A stretch of DNA of 64,000 nucleotides from Pontivivens nitratireducens. Its GTDB lineage: Bacteria; Pseudomonadota; Alphaproteobacteria; Rhodobacterales; Rhodobacteraceae. The position numbers and the translations under genes were made by a program. Shown in pieces: positions 8,810 through 18,382 of this stretch. Within the stretch, counting starts at the first letter, position 1; each line of letters begins with the position of its first letter. The stretch is from positions 83,133 to 147,132 of the forward strand of contig NZ_JACJUQ010000010.1 of the NCBI RefSeq assembly GCF_014235845.1, written 5' to 3'. The notes below the pieces were generated by a model that ran no database searches, was not told the DNA's origin, and was given only the letters and a program-made list of their open reading frames with translations.

Positions 8810-11104
8810 TTGAATACAGGTAACCGTCGCTTATTGCTCAAGGGGATTGCGCGTCTCGACGCGATGACACGCAACCGGGCGTGGCGCGGTGGCGTGACCT
8901 TTGCAATCGTTCTGATCGGACCGATCCTGGCCTTTGCGACCTGGGCCGCGTTCGGTGGTATCGGTTCCAACACCTCCGATCTGCTGCGGTTCGTTCTGAC
9001 GCTCGATCTGATTTACGTCATCGTGGTGGCCGGTCTGGTGGCGCAGCGCATCGCCCGGATGGTTGCCGCACGGCGGGCTAAATCGGCGGGCTCGCAGCTG
9101 CATTCACGCCTGACCACCGTGTTTTCCATCGTGGCCCTGGGCCCGACGATCCTGGTGGCGATCTTCGCCGCGATCACGGTGAATTTCGGGCTGGAGGGCT
9201 GGTTTTCCGAGCGGGTTCAGCGGGTCGTCGGCAACAGCTTTGCCGCCGCTCAAGCCTATGAGACAGAGCATCGCAGCAATCTTGCCGCCGATGCGGAATT
9301 GCTGGCGTCCTACCTCAACCGCAACAAGGCGCGCTATCCGCTGATAACGCCATCGGAATTGCGTGAATTGCTGTCCGCGGGGCAGGCGCAGATGCAGCGG
9401 GAGCTGAGTGAAGCCTACGTGATCGACGGTGCGGCGAAGTTGCAGGCACGTGGAAACCTGTCCTACCTCTTCGGCTATGAACCCCCGTCGCCCGTCCTGA
9501 TAGATCGGGCGCGGACAACCGGGGAGCCTGTCATCGTCGAGGATTGGGAAGCCTCCGAGTTTCGGGCGCTCGTACATCTTCCGGCCTTTGCGGATCGCTA
9601 TCTCTACGTCACCCGCAGCGTGGACGGCCAGATTCTGGAACTGCTGGACGAGACGCAATCCACCGTGATGCTCTATCGTCAGTTGGAGCAGGATCGGGGT
9701 GAATTGCTGTTTGAATTCGCGCTGATCTATGTGGGATTCGCCCTGATCGTGGTGCTGGCTGCTGTCTGGCTGGCCTTCTGGTTTGCGGATCGGCTGTCGC
9801 GCCCGGTGGCCCGACTGGCAGGGGCGGCGGCTCAGGTCGGGTCCGGTAATTTCGACATGCGTGTCAAGGAGGAGCCGGGCGAGGATGAGATTGCCATGCT
9901 CGGTCGCGCCTTCAACCGCATGACCGCACAGGTCAAACGCCAGCGCGACGCCCTGCTGGAAGCCGGAGCTGAGAGCGAGCAGGCGCGGCGCTTGTTCGAG
10001 ACGGTGCTGTCGGGTGTCAGCGCCGGCGTCATGGGTCTGGACCCATCTGGCCGGATCGAGGTCGTCAACACCGCCGCCAGCGAGATTCTGGGCATCGACG
10101 CCCAAACCATGCGGGGCAAGATGCTCTCCGATCTGGTGCCGGAATTCGCGCGCCCCCTCGACAAGCTGTTTCGTGAGGAGCGCGAAAGCGTGCAGACGCA
10201 ACTGCATCTGCAAACACCCAAGCGTGAGGAGGAGCTGCTCGTCCGTATCGCGCGCCACAGGATCGAGGACGATCAGGACGGTTTCGTCGTCACCTTCGAC
10301 GCCATCACCGATCTGCTGAGTGCCCAGCGCATGGCCGCCTGGGGCGATGTTGCCCGCCGGATCGCGCATGAGATCAAGAACCCCCTCACGCCGATCCAGT
10401 TGGCCGCTGAACGGATGAAGCGTAAATACAGCAAGAAGCTGGATGCGGAGGACGCGGACGGGTTGGCCCAGTATTCCGATGTCATTATCCGCCAGACCGG
10501 CGACCTGCGCCGGATCGTGGATGAATTCAGCCAATTCGCCAGAATGCCCGAGCCGCGCCGCGCGCCGTGTGATCTGAGCAAGCTGATGCACGATGCCGTG
10601 CTGCTGCGCCGCAGCGATGCCTCGCATGTCGAAATCGAGGTCATCGCCCCGCAGGAGCCGGTTGTCGTGTTCGCGGATGAAACCCTGATCGGGCAGGCGC
10701 TCAACAACCTTCTGAAGAACGCTGTCGAAGCTATTGATACCAGACGAGAAATCACCGGCTACACCGGCCCCGGTCTGCTGCGCGTCACCCTTGACAAGTC
10801 CCCCACGACAGCCACCCTGACGATCGAGGACAACGGCAACGGCTTGCCCGAGGGCAAGACGGACCGCCTTTTCGAGCCATATGTGACGCATCGGGACAAG
10901 GGCACGGGTCTGGGCCTGCCGATCGTCAAGAAGATCATCGAGGAGCATGGCGGCATGTTGACCCTGCACCGCGCGAACGATACCGCGCCAGAACCCCAAC
11001 AGGGCGCACGCGCTGTCATGACCCTTCCGCTGCGTGAGGTGGATGCAACCTCGCCCGATCAACCGACTGAGCCTGACCAATCCAATGAGAGTGAATATGT
11101 CTGA
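8810..11104 (+). CDS. ntrY: Membrane sensor histidine kinase NtrY
   Basis: Membrane partner of NtrX, linked to nitrogen and redox control. Hydrophobic segments lie near residues 28-48, 60-80, 100-122 and 300-325, with a periplasmic sensor between the third and fourth. A HAMP domain, a PAS domain (LSGVSAGVMGLDPSG), the phospho-histidine in [13 protein letters not shown] and an ATPase domain (LNNLLKNAVEA, GTGLGLPIV) follow. The first start is a TTG at 8810 without a convincing SD. An ATG at 8864 (MTRNRAW) is the alternative. The 3' end overlaps ntrX by 8 bp. Confidence 0.93.
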   Translation: MNTGNRRLLLKGIARLDAMTRNRAWRGGVTFAIVLIGPILAFATWAAFGGIGSNTSDLLRFVLTLDLIYVIVVAGLVAQRIARMVAARRAKSAGSQLHSRLTTVFSIVALGPTILVAIFAAITVNFGLEGWFSERVQRVVGNSFAAAQAYETEHRSNLAADAELLASYLNRNKARYPLITPSELRELLSAGQAQMQRELSEAYVIDGAAKLQARGNLSYLFGYEPPSPVLIDRARTTGEPVIVEDWEASEFRALVHLPAFADRYLYVTRSVDGQILELLDETQSTVMLYRQLEQDRGELLFEFALIYVGFALIVVLAAVWLAFWFADRLSRPVARLAGAAAQVGSGNFDMRVKEEPGEDEIAMLGRAFNRMTAQVKRQRDALLEAGAESEQARRLFETVLSGVSAGVMGLDPSGRIEVVNTAASEILGIDAQTMRGKMLSDLVPEFARPLDKLFREERESVQTQLHLQTPKREEELLVRIARHRIEDDQDGFVVTFDAITDLLSAQRMAAWGDVARRIAHEIKNPLTPIQLAAERMKRKYSKKLDAEDADGLAQYSDVIIRQTGDLRRIVDEFSQFARMPEPRRAPCDLSKLMHDAVLLRRSDASHVEIEVIAPQEPVVVFADETLIGQALNNLLKNAVEAIDTRREITGYTGPGLLRVTLDKSPTTATLTIEDNGNGLPEGKTDRLFEPYVTHRDKGTGLGLPIVKKIIEEHGGMLTLHRANDTAPEPQQGARAVMTLPLREVDATSPDQPTEPDQSNESEYV

Positions 11105-12518
11105 GAGTGCAAAATCCGATATTCTGATCGTAGATGACGAGGCGGATATTCGTGAGCTGATCGCCGACATTCTGGAGGATGAGGGGCACGGCACCCGCAC
11201 CGGCCACGATGCCGACAGTGCAATGGAGCATATGAACACCAAAGCGCCCGATCTGATGATCCTGGATATCTGGCTCAAGGACAGTCGGATGGACGGGATC
11301 GAGATCCTCAAGACGGTCAAGCGCGACAATCCCGGTGTGCCGGTCATCATCATCTCGGGCCATGGCAACGTCGAAATCGCGGTCGCTGCCGTCAAGCAGG
11401 GCGCTTATGACTTCATCGAGAAGCCGTTCAATATCGACAAACTGCTGATGACCGTGAACCGGGCGTTGGAGACCTCTCGACTGCGCCGCGAAAATGCCAA
11501 GCTGCGCGGGCAGGGCGTTCAGGCGTCGGAACTGCTCGGCTGCGGGACTGCCATCCGCACGCTGAAACAACAGCTCGACCGGGTGGCCCGTTCGAACGGA
11601 CGCGTGCTGCTCTCCGGCCCTCCGGGATCGGGCAAGGACGTGGCCGCACGCTATCTGCACGCGCAATCCGAACGGGCGGACCGGCCCTTCGTGACCGTAT
11701 CCTCCGCCACGATAGAACCGGATCGGATGGAGGAGGTTCTGTTCGGCGTGCAGCATGAGGGCAGGGCGCACGATCCGGGTCTGTTTGAGCGGGCGCATGG
11801 GGGCACGCTGTTCTTCGACGAGGTGGCCGACATGCCGCTGGGCACGCAATCCAAGATCCTGCGGGTGCTGGTCGAACAGGCGTTCACGCGGATCAACGGC
11901 TCCGAAACCGTGCGCGTGGATGTGCGCGTCCTGTCCGCCACCAACAAGAATCTTTCGGTGGAGATCGAGCATGGTCGGTTCCGGCAGGATCTGTTCCACC
12001 GCCTGAACGTCGTACCGCTGGAGGTCCCCGGACTCGACAGTCGGCGCGAGGACATTCCGGTGCTGGTGGAGCATTTCGTCTCGCAACTGAACATCGAACA
12101 GGGACTGCCGCTGCGAAAACTGTCCGACGACGCGGCGGCAATGCTGCAAACGCTGTCCTGGCCCGGCCATGTCCGCCAGTTGCGCAATCTGATCGAACGC
12201 ATCCTGATCCTCGGCCCCGACCACGGCGACATCACGTCCGCCGAATTGCCGCAGGACACCGATGGTGGGGAGGCGGAGGGACGCGACGCGCTCAGCGCCG
12301 CACTGGCCGGGTTGCCGCTGCGCGAGGCGCGGGAAGTCTTTGAGCGTGAATATCTGATCGCCCAGATCAACCGGTTCTCAGGCAATATCTCTCGCACCGC
12401 GAATTTCGTGGGGATGGAGCGTTCGGCGCTGCACCGCAAGCTCAAGTCGCTGAACATCGTCACCACGTCGCGCGGCGGTACGCGCATGGCCTCGATTGAT
12501 GAGGTTGAGGATGACTGA
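11097..12518 (+). CDS. ntrX: Response regulator NtrX
   Basis: Response regulator paired with NtrY. The 473 residues comprise a receiver with D57 (LMILDIWLKD), an AAA+-like domain (Walker A GPPGSGKD, LFFDEVADMP) and a C-terminal Fis-type HTH (ISRTANFVGMERSALHRKL). Where NtrC has the GAFTGA loop this protein has an unrelated stretch (FGVQHEGRAHDPG), as is usual for NtrX, so sigma-54 activation is unlikely. The ATG at 11097 was chosen over one at 11085 because of spacing to a GAGAG site. It is coupled to ntrY. Confidence 0.94.
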   Translation: MSESAKSDILIVDDEADIRELIADILEDEGHGTRTGHDADSAMEHMNTKAPDLMILDIWLKDSRMDGIEILKTVKRDNPGVPVIIISGHGNVEIAVAAVKQGAYDFIEKPFNIDKLLMTVNRALETSRLRRENAKLRGQGVQASELLGCGTAIRTLKQQLDRVARSNGRVLLSGPPGSGKDVAARYLHAQSERADRPFVTVSSATIEPDRMEEVLFGVQHEGRAHDPGLFERAHGGTLFFDEVADMPLGTQSKILRVLVEQAFTRINGSETVRVDVRVLSATNKNLSVEIEHGRFRQDLFHRLNVVPLEVPGLDSRREDIPVLVEHFVSQLNIEQGLPLRKLSDDAAAMLQTLSWPGHVRQLRNLIERILILGPDHGDITSAELPQDTDGGEAEGRDALSAALAGLPLREAREVFEREYLIAQINRFSGNISRTANFVGMERSALHRKLKSLNIVTTSRGGTRMASIDEVEDD

Positions 12519-12596
12519 TCCGCATATCCCCTTCATGCGACATGGCGTTTCCCAAACGCGCCTTCGCAAACCGATCACGACGCGAGGATATCGCCC

Positions 12597-13976
12597 ATGA
12601 AGGTCATCGTATGCGGTGCCGGTCAGGTGGGGTGGCAGATTGCACGCCATCTGGCCTCGGAAAACAATGACGTGACCGTCGTGGACAACAACGCCGCGCT
12701 GGTGCGGCGCATCACGGATTCGCTGGATGTCGGGGGGATCACGGGCTTTGCCTCCCATCCCGATGTGCTGGAACGTGCAGGCGCGCGGGACGCGGACATG
12801 ATCATCGCCGCGACGTTTTCGGATGAGGTGAATATGATCGCCTGCCAGGTCGCGCATTCCGTCTTCACCGTTCCGCGAAAGATCGCGCGGGTTCGGGCGC
12901 AAAGCTATCTCGACCCGGAATGGTCCGACATCTACCGGCAGGATCACATGCCGATCGACGTGATAATCTCGCCCGAGAAAGAGGTCGCGGAGGCAGCCTT
13001 GCGCCGCCTGTCCGCGCCCGCCGCATTCGAGATCAACGGCTTTCTGGATGACAGCGTGCAATTGCTGGGCCTGACGCTGGGCGCGGATTGCCCGGTTTTG
13101 AACACACCCCTGCGCCAGTTGACCGAACTGTTCTCGACCCTGCGCGCCTATGTCGTGGCCATTCGCAGCGAAAACCAGAAACTGCGCATCGCGGACAGCG
13201 ACGATCAACTGTTTGCAGGCGATCAGATCTATCTGTTCGCGGCGAAGGAGGATGTGGACAGGACGCTGCAAATCTTTGGCAAGCAGGCCTCCGCTGGCAA
13301 CCGGGCCTTGATCCTGGGGGCGGGCAATGTCGGGCTCGCCGTTGCCAAGGTTCTGGAATCCCAGGGCAAGCGGACGCGGCTCAAGGTGATCGAACGTGAC
13401 CGCGCCCGCGCGGAATTTGCCGCCGACAGTCTGGAGCGGACGATCGTTCTGCACGGGGACGGTTTGAACAAGGATATTCTGGAGGAAGCCGGCATCGACG
13501 CGGTCGGCAGCTTCCTCGCCGTGACAGATGATGACAAGACGAACCTGCTGTCCTGCGCCCGCGCGAAATCGCTGGGCGCGAAGCTGACGGTTTGTCTTAT
13601 CAACGATCCGTCGCTGGCGCCGCTGATGCGCCCGCTGGGCATTGACGCCTATATCAACCCACGTGGCACCACGGTCAGTTCGATCCTGCGGCACGTACGC
13701 CATGGCCGGATTCGCGCCGTCTATTCCGTCGGCGATGCCGAGGCGGAGGTGATCGAGGCGCAGGTTCTGGGCACCTCCGCCATTGCGGGCAAGCGGGTCC
13801 GCGACACGCACCTGCCCGAGGGGGCGATCATCGGGGCAATCCAGAAGGGGCGGGAGCTTGTCATACCCCGCGCCGAGACCGTGATTTCCGAAGGGGACAG
13901 CGTCACGATATTCTCCATGGCGGAACAGGTGCCGCAGGTGGAGCGGCTGTTCCGCGTTTCGGTCGATTTCTTCTAG
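12597..13976 (+). CDS. trkA: Trk potassium uptake regulatory subunit TrkA
   Basis: Cytoplasmic NAD(H)-binding regulator of the TrkH potassium channel. The 459 residues hold two RCK repeats. The first Rossmann motif is VIVCGAGQVG at the start. The second is LILGAGNVG near residue 237. Each is followed by a C-terminal RCK lobe. SD GAGGA lies 9-10 bases before the ATG. trkH follows 12 bp later, and the ntrYX-trkAH order is common in alphaproteobacteria. Confidence 0.95.
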   Translation: MKVIVCGAGQVGWQIARHLASENNDVTVVDNNAALVRRITDSLDVGGITGFASHPDVLERAGARDADMIIAATFSDEVNMIACQVAHSVFTVPRKIARVRAQSYLDPEWSDIYRQDHMPIDVIISPEKEVAEAALRRLSAPAAFEINGFLDDSVQLLGLTLGADCPVLNTPLRQLTELFSTLRAYVVAIRSENQKLRIADSDDQLFAGDQIYLFAAKEDVDRTLQIFGKQASAGNRALILGAGNVGLAVAKVLESQGKRTRLKVIERDRARAEFAADSLERTIVLHGDGLNKDILEEAGIDAVGSFLAVTDDDKTNLLSCARAKSLGAKLTVCLINDPSLAPLMRPLGIDAYINPRGTTVSSILRHVRHGRIRAVYSVGDAEAEVIEAQVLGTSAIAGKRVRDTHLPEGAIIGAIQKGRELVIPRAETVISEGDSVTIFSMAEQVPQVERLFRVSVDFF

Positions 13977-13988
13977 GATGACTGGCCC

Positions 13989-15500
13989 ATGATGCCATGG
14001 CGGCGGCTGCCCCTGTTTGTCTACTTCCTCGGCGCGTCGGGAATCCTGATGCTGGCGTCCAGCCTGTTTGCCTATCTGCGCGACAACCATGATGTCGCAC
14101 GTCCATTCTTCTACAGCTTCGTGATGACCATGCTGATGGCGACCCTGTTCGCATTGGCGCTGATGAACCGCAGGCCCCGAATAACGGCCCGCTCGCACCT
14201 GCTGACGCTGATGGGCACCTATATCCTGTTGCCGGTCTGGCTGTCGGTGCCGCTGATCGCCGTCGTTCCGACACTGACGCCGGTGGTCGGCTATTTCGAG
14301 ATGGTTTCGGCGCTTACAACGACCGGGGCGACGGTGTTCGATCTGCCTGAAAAGATCAGCCTGACCGTGCATTTCTATCGCGCGCTGGTCGCGTGGTCCG
14401 GCGGATTTCTGATCCTGCTAGCGGCCATGGGCATCATGGCACCGATGAATATCGGCGGGTTCGAGATCAGATCCGTCGTGCTGGGCACCCGTCACGGCAG
14501 CGGAACCCCAATCGCCGCGGCGGAGGCATCGTCCCGCCTGATCCGGTGTGCCGAGGTTATCTTGCCTGTCTACATTTCGTTGACCGCGGCGCTGGTCGCG
14601 CTGCTGTTGTTGACCGGGCAACCCTTGGTCACTGCCGTGATTACCGCGATGGCGACTGTCTCAACCTCTGGCATTCTGCCGACGACCAGCCTGTCGGCTG
14701 CGGGCGGTGGTCTGTTGTCCGAGGTGGTCGTTGCGGTTTTCCTCATTCTCAGTGCGACGGCGATGGTGTACGATCCGCAAAGAAGGCGCGACATGCGTCT
14801 GATCGGCAAGGATCCCGAATTGCGGCTCCTCGTCGTGATCTGTGTCGGCCTGCCCGGCGCATTGTTTTTGCGACACTGGATCGGCGCGCTGGAACTGGAC
14901 GGAGGGCAGGGCGGCTTTACCCTCGCGCTGCATGCCCTGTGGGGGGCGTTCTTTACGGTTTTGTCCTTCGTGACGACCTTTGGCCTCGAAAGCGCCTATT
15001 GGGACGATGCGCAGGGCTGGTCGGGATTGCCGACCCCGGGCCTGTTGCTGATGGGTTTGGCGATGCTGGGCGGCGGCGTGGCGACCACGACCGGCGGCGT
15101 AAAGCTGCTGCGCATCTACGCGCTGTACAAGCATGGCACGCGTGAGCTTCGCCGCCTTTCCCTGCCGCATTCCGTGGGTGGTTCCGGTCAGACCGCCCGC
15201 CGCATTCGGACACAAGGTGCGTTCATCGCCTGGATTTTCCTGATGCTGTTTTTGATGGCGCTGTCGGTGATCCTGCTGGTTCTGACCGGTCTGGGCCTGC
15301 CGTTCGAGGAAGCCCTGCGCGCCGGAATCGCGGCGCTGACCAATACCGGCCCGGGTTACCTCGTGCTGCATGAGACCCCGCGACGTTATGCCGATTTCGG
15401 GCCGGCCGTGCACATGACCCTGACCGCCGCGATGGTGATCGGGCGGCTGGAAACGCTGGCACTCGTTGCGTTGTTCAATCCGAATTTCTGGCGCAAATAA
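13989..15500 (+). CDS. trkH: Trk system potassium uptake protein TrkH
   Basis: Integral membrane channel subunit for potassium import. The 503 residues contain about ten hydrophobic helices and the four selectivity-filter loops of the SKT superfamily: TTTGATVF, TVSTSGI, a third loop after TTFGLES, and NTGPGY near the C-terminus. It works with TrkA immediately upstream. Two adjacent ATG codons (13989, 13992) could start translation, with no effect on the product. Confidence 0.94.
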   Translation: MMPWRRLPLFVYFLGASGILMLASSLFAYLRDNHDVARPFFYSFVMTMLMATLFALALMNRRPRITARSHLLTLMGTYILLPVWLSVPLIAVVPTLTPVVGYFEMVSALTTTGATVFDLPEKISLTVHFYRALVAWSGGFLILLAAMGIMAPMNIGGFEIRSVVLGTRHGSGTPIAAAEASSRLIRCAEVILPVYISLTAALVALLLLTGQPLVTAVITAMATVSTSGILPTTSLSAAGGGLLSEVVVAVFLILSATAMVYDPQRRRDMRLIGKDPELRLLVVICVGLPGALFLRHWIGALELDGGQGGFTLALHALWGAFFTVLSFVTTFGLESAYWDDAQGWSGLPTPGLLLMGLAMLGGGVATTTGGVKLLRIYALYKHGTRELRRLSLPHSVGGSGQTARRIRTQGAFIAWIFLMLFLMALSVILLVLTGLGLPFEEALRAGIAALTNTGPGYLVLHETPRRYADFGPAVHMTLTAAMVIGRLETLALVALFNPNFWRK

Positions 15501-15596
15501 GCCGCAGATAAGCAATGTCTGGTGATTATTTCGCTGCGGCACTGGAAAACGATCCCGAAGCGGACCAATATCCACAGGTGAAACAAAAAACGAACT

Positions 15597-15620
15597 GCCG
15601 GGATATCGTAATTTCCCGGC
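15597..15620 (+). promoter_or_regulatory. Leader hairpin just upstream of the hfq ribosome-binding site
   Basis: GCCGGGA (15597-15603) pairs with TCCCGGC (15614-15620) over a 10-nt loop, ending a few bases before the GGAG of hfq. It could stabilise the leader or modulate Hfq translation. There is no T tract, so it is not a terminator. Confidence 0.4.
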
Positions 15621-15639
15621 CAACTTGGAGTGTGTGACC

Positions 15640-15876
15640 ATGGCCAATGACAAGCAGAACCTGCAAGATGCCTTCCTCAACAATGTACGCAAGTCAAAAA
15701 TCCCGGTGACGATCTTCCTCGTCAATGGTGTGAAGTTGCAGGGCGTCATCACCTGGTTCGACAATTTCTGCGTCTTGCTGCGCCGTGATGGGCAGAGCCA
15801 ACTGGTCTATAAACATGCTATCTCGACCATCATGCCCTCGCAGCCGGTCAACCTTTATGAGCCGGAAACCGACTGA
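15640..15876 (+). CDS. hfq: RNA chaperone Hfq
   Basis: Hexameric Sm-like protein that pairs small RNAs with mRNAs. The 78 residues show Sm1 ([21 protein letters not shown]) and Sm2 ([12 protein letters not shown], with the KH motif). It has the short C-terminal tail typical of alphaproteobacterial Hfq. An in-frame extension of five codons exists, but [10 protein letters not shown] is the family start and has GGAG upstream. hflX begins three bases after the stop, the classical hfq-hflX pair. Confidence 0.97.
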   Translation: MANDKQNLQDAFLNNVRKSKIPVTIFLVNGVKLQGVITWFDNFCVLLRRDGQSQLVYKHAISTIMPSQPVNLYEPETD

Positions 15877-15879
15877 TCC

Positions 15880-17166
15880 ATGACACGTACCGCTGTACTG
15901 CACCCCGACCTGCGTAAGGGGGCCGAACGTCGTGCGCCGGAAAACGCGCTGGCCGAGGCCGTATCGCTTGCCAACGCACTTGCTGGCCTCGAAGTGGTCG
16001 AGGGCAAGGTCGTTCCGGTGCCCAAACCACGCGCCGGTTTCCTGTTCGGTTCGGGCAAGACGGAGGAGCTGGCCCAGTGGATCGCGGCGGAGGAGATCGA
16101 GTTGGTCGTGATCGACGGACCTGTGACGCCCGTGCAGCAGCGCAATCTTGAAAAGGCGTTCAAGTGCAAGCTGTTGGACCGCACTGGCCTGATCCTCGAA
16201 ATCTTCGCGGATCGGGCGCAAACCCGTGAGGGTGTCTTGCAGGTCGATCTGGCCGCGCTCGGTTATCAACGCACGCGGCTTGTGCGATCCTGGACCCACC
16301 TTGAGCGTCAGCGCGGTGGCCTGGGCTTTGTTGGCGGACCGGGTGAAACCCAGATCGAGGCGGATCGCCGGGCCCTGGACGAACGCATCAACCAGATCCG
16401 GCGCGCGCTGGAGAAGGTGGTCAAAACCCGAGGTCTGCACCGCAAGGCACGCGCCAAGGTTCCGTATCCCATCGTCGCTTTGGTCGGATATACCAATGCC
16501 GGAAAATCCACGCTCTTTAATACGTTGAGTGGCGCGGACGTGATGGCAAAGGACATGCTGTTCGCGACGCTGGACCCGACCATGCGCTCCATCGAGTTGC
16601 CGTCGGGCCAGCAGATTATCCTGTCGGACACCGTGGGGTTCATCTCGGATTTGCCGCCGCAATTGGTCGCGGCGTTTCGCGCCACGCTGGAGGAAGTGCT
16701 GGATGCCGATCTGATCCTGCACGTTCGCGACATCTCTCATCCCGAGAGTGAGGCGCAGGCGCAGGACGTTCGCGACATTCTGGAGAGCCTCGGCGTTTCA
16801 CAGGCACAACGCGACGATATGATCGAGCTGTGGAACAAGGTCGATCTGCTGGACGATGAGGCTGTTTCTGCGGCCGAGCGTGTGGCCGGGCGTCATGCCC
16901 GACATCTTGTGATCTCCGCAACCACGGGTCGGAATCTGGATAAGCTGTGTGAACTGATCGACGAAACCGTTCGCGATCCGATCCTGCATGAGACGCTCAA
17001 CCTGCCGATAAGCGCGGGTGAGGCAACGGCGTGGCTGTATGCTCGAAAGCTCGTCATATCCAGCGATATCAAGGATTTGCGAAATCATCTTAGTGTTGAG
17101 TGGACGCATAAGCAGAAAGAGCAGTTCTTCAAATTGCACAGGGCTGCACTTGAGCGAACGGGTTAA
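15880..17166 (+). CDS. hflX: GTPase HflX (ribosome rescue/splitting)
   Basis: GTPase that binds and splits stalled 70S ribosomes. The 428 residues hold the HflX N-terminal domain, the GGPGETQIEADRR motif (about 147-159) and a G domain with G1 GYTNAGKST near 205, DTVGF and the NKVD motif. Three bases separate it from hfq, so they are co-transcribed. The region after the stop is unusually AT-rich for this genome. Confidence 0.95.
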   Translation: MTRTAVLHPDLRKGAERRAPENALAEAVSLANALAGLEVVEGKVVPVPKPRAGFLFGSGKTEELAQWIAAEEIELVVIDGPVTPVQQRNLEKAFKCKLLDRTGLILEIFADRAQTREGVLQVDLAALGYQRTRLVRSWTHLERQRGGLGFVGGPGETQIEADRRALDERINQIRRALEKVVKTRGLHRKARAKVPYPIVALVGYTNAGKSTLFNTLSGADVMAKDMLFATLDPTMRSIELPSGQQIILSDTVGFISDLPPQLVAAFRATLEEVLDADLILHVRDISHPESEAQAQDVRDILESLGVSQAQRDDMIELWNKVDLLDDEAVSAAERVAGRHARHLVISATTGRNLDKLCELIDETVRDPILHETLNLPISAGEATAWLYARKLVISSDIKDLRNHLSVEWTHKQKEQFFKLHRAALERTG

Positions 17167-17171
17167 TTTAA

Positions 17172-17187
17172 CATAATTCAAATTATG
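17172..17187 (+). other. AT-rich inverted repeat after hflX
   Basis: CATAATT and AATTATG form a 7-bp stem with a 2-base spacer in an 87-bp AT-rich gap between the convergent hflX and App1 genes. It has no clear T tract. It might help end transcription, but the hairpin would be weak. Confidence 0.25.
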
Positions 17188-17253
17188 CGTATAATTCATG
17201 CGATTTGCACTTTCCCATACGCGCGCCTCATCTGACGCGATCAGGCACACCAT

Positions 17254-18261
17254 TCAGGCCTTCGACGCGCCTTGCATATTTGAGAGTTCGACGGTGGTGT
17301 AATCCTCACCTGTCCAGACGGGTATTCCCATCGCGCGCAAATCCTCCAGTGCCAGATCGACGGCGGCGTCGGGGCGCGGGTTCGCCTTGCGCAGAACAAC
17401 CTGAGCGATGCGGCCCGGCCATCTGCTCGCCGCGTCGCGGTAGACTTCGGCATCGTGCTGACCGCTGTCTCCGATTAGAACGAAGCGCAGATGCGGGTGC
17501 GCCTCGAACAGGATGTCGATCTGCGCGCCCTTATGTTCGCCATGTGTGCTGCTGACGAATTGCGTGGGTGAGATACCCAGATCACGCAGAAAAAGCGGTC
17601 CGCGCACCAGCCCTGCCCGTGTGAACAGCACATTGTCCAGAAACGCGTGCAGGTTCCATGGGCTGGACGAGACGTAGTAAACCGGATTGCGTCCATCGTG
17701 CAGACGGTCGATCAGATCGACCGCATCAGTAAAGACCTGCCTTGTCAGCGCCGATCCGGTCAGTGAGGTCCACAGATTGCGCAGCACGGAATAGGCTCCG
17801 GTTTGCATCAGGGTGTCGTCGATATCGGAGATCACTCCGTAACGGGCATCAGGATCGGTAAACATCGTGTCCGCCATCACCGCGCTGTCCGCTTGCCCCG
17901 GAATGTCGAGCGCGATGGTATGCCATCCCGGCTTCAACGCAGCGCGTGGCAGATCGAGGCGGAAGTACCCCTCCTCATCCGTGCGGACGCTGCGATCCTC
18001 GGAAATGGCACGCACCCGGACGCCCGCGACCTCATCGGTCAGGAACAATCCGACCATCTGGCGAAAATTGGTGAACCGTCCGTGCCGGGGATCAGGCGTC
18101 GTGCGCCGCAGCCCCGTCAGAACCCGTCCGCGCACCACGACCCCCGTCGAGGTGGCGAAGCCAAGGTAAGGCTCGATCACCGGCGGTTTTTGCGATGTGG
18201 ACGTAAGGGGATGTGTGATCTTTTCCGCCCAGATGGCCAGACGGTGCAGCGCGCGTTTCAA
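17254..18261 (-). CDS. App1-type phosphatase domain protein (DUF2183)
   Basis: Carries the catalytic domain named after yeast App1 phosphatidate phosphatase, a HAD-like fold. The motif SDIDDTLM (about residues 145-152) supplies the DxDxT nucleophile. SSSPWNL and GDSGQHDAEVY further on match later HAD motifs. The 335-residue protein has an N-terminal beta-rich segment (about 40-130) before the catalytic part. There is no signal peptide. The physiological substrate in bacteria is unknown. It stands alone, convergent with hflX. Confidence 0.85.
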   Translation of the reverse strand: MKRALHRLAIWAEKITHPLTSTSQKPPVIEPYLGFATSTGVVVRGRVLTGLRRTTPDPRHGRFTNFRQMVGLFLTDEVAGVRVRAISEDRSVRTDEEGYFRLDLPRAALKPGWHTIALDIPGQADSAVMADTMFTDPDARYGVISDIDDTLMQTGAYSVLRNLWTSLTGSALTRQVFTDAVDLIDRLHDGRNPVYYVSSSPWNLHAFLDNVLFTRAGLVRGPLFLRDLGISPTQFVSSTHGEHKGAQIDILFEAHPHLRFVLIGDSGQHDAEVYRDAASRWPGRIAQVVLRKANPRPDAAVDLALEDLRAMGIPVWTGEDYTTVELSNMQGASKA

Positions 18262-18382
18262 ATTTCGCCTCCGTTCGTTTCGGATTATTTCGTCATCACA
18301 GTGATGGTGTGTTTTCCAGCATTGCTCTTACTTTGGCGGCGATACTGTCCTAGATTGCAATGCAACATTCCAGAACTGGTTC

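Noticed and set aside
12545..12559. Hairpin GCGTTT-CCC-AAACGC between ntrX and trkA as terminator
   Set aside because: Only six base pairs, no T tract, and the genes may well be co-transcribed.
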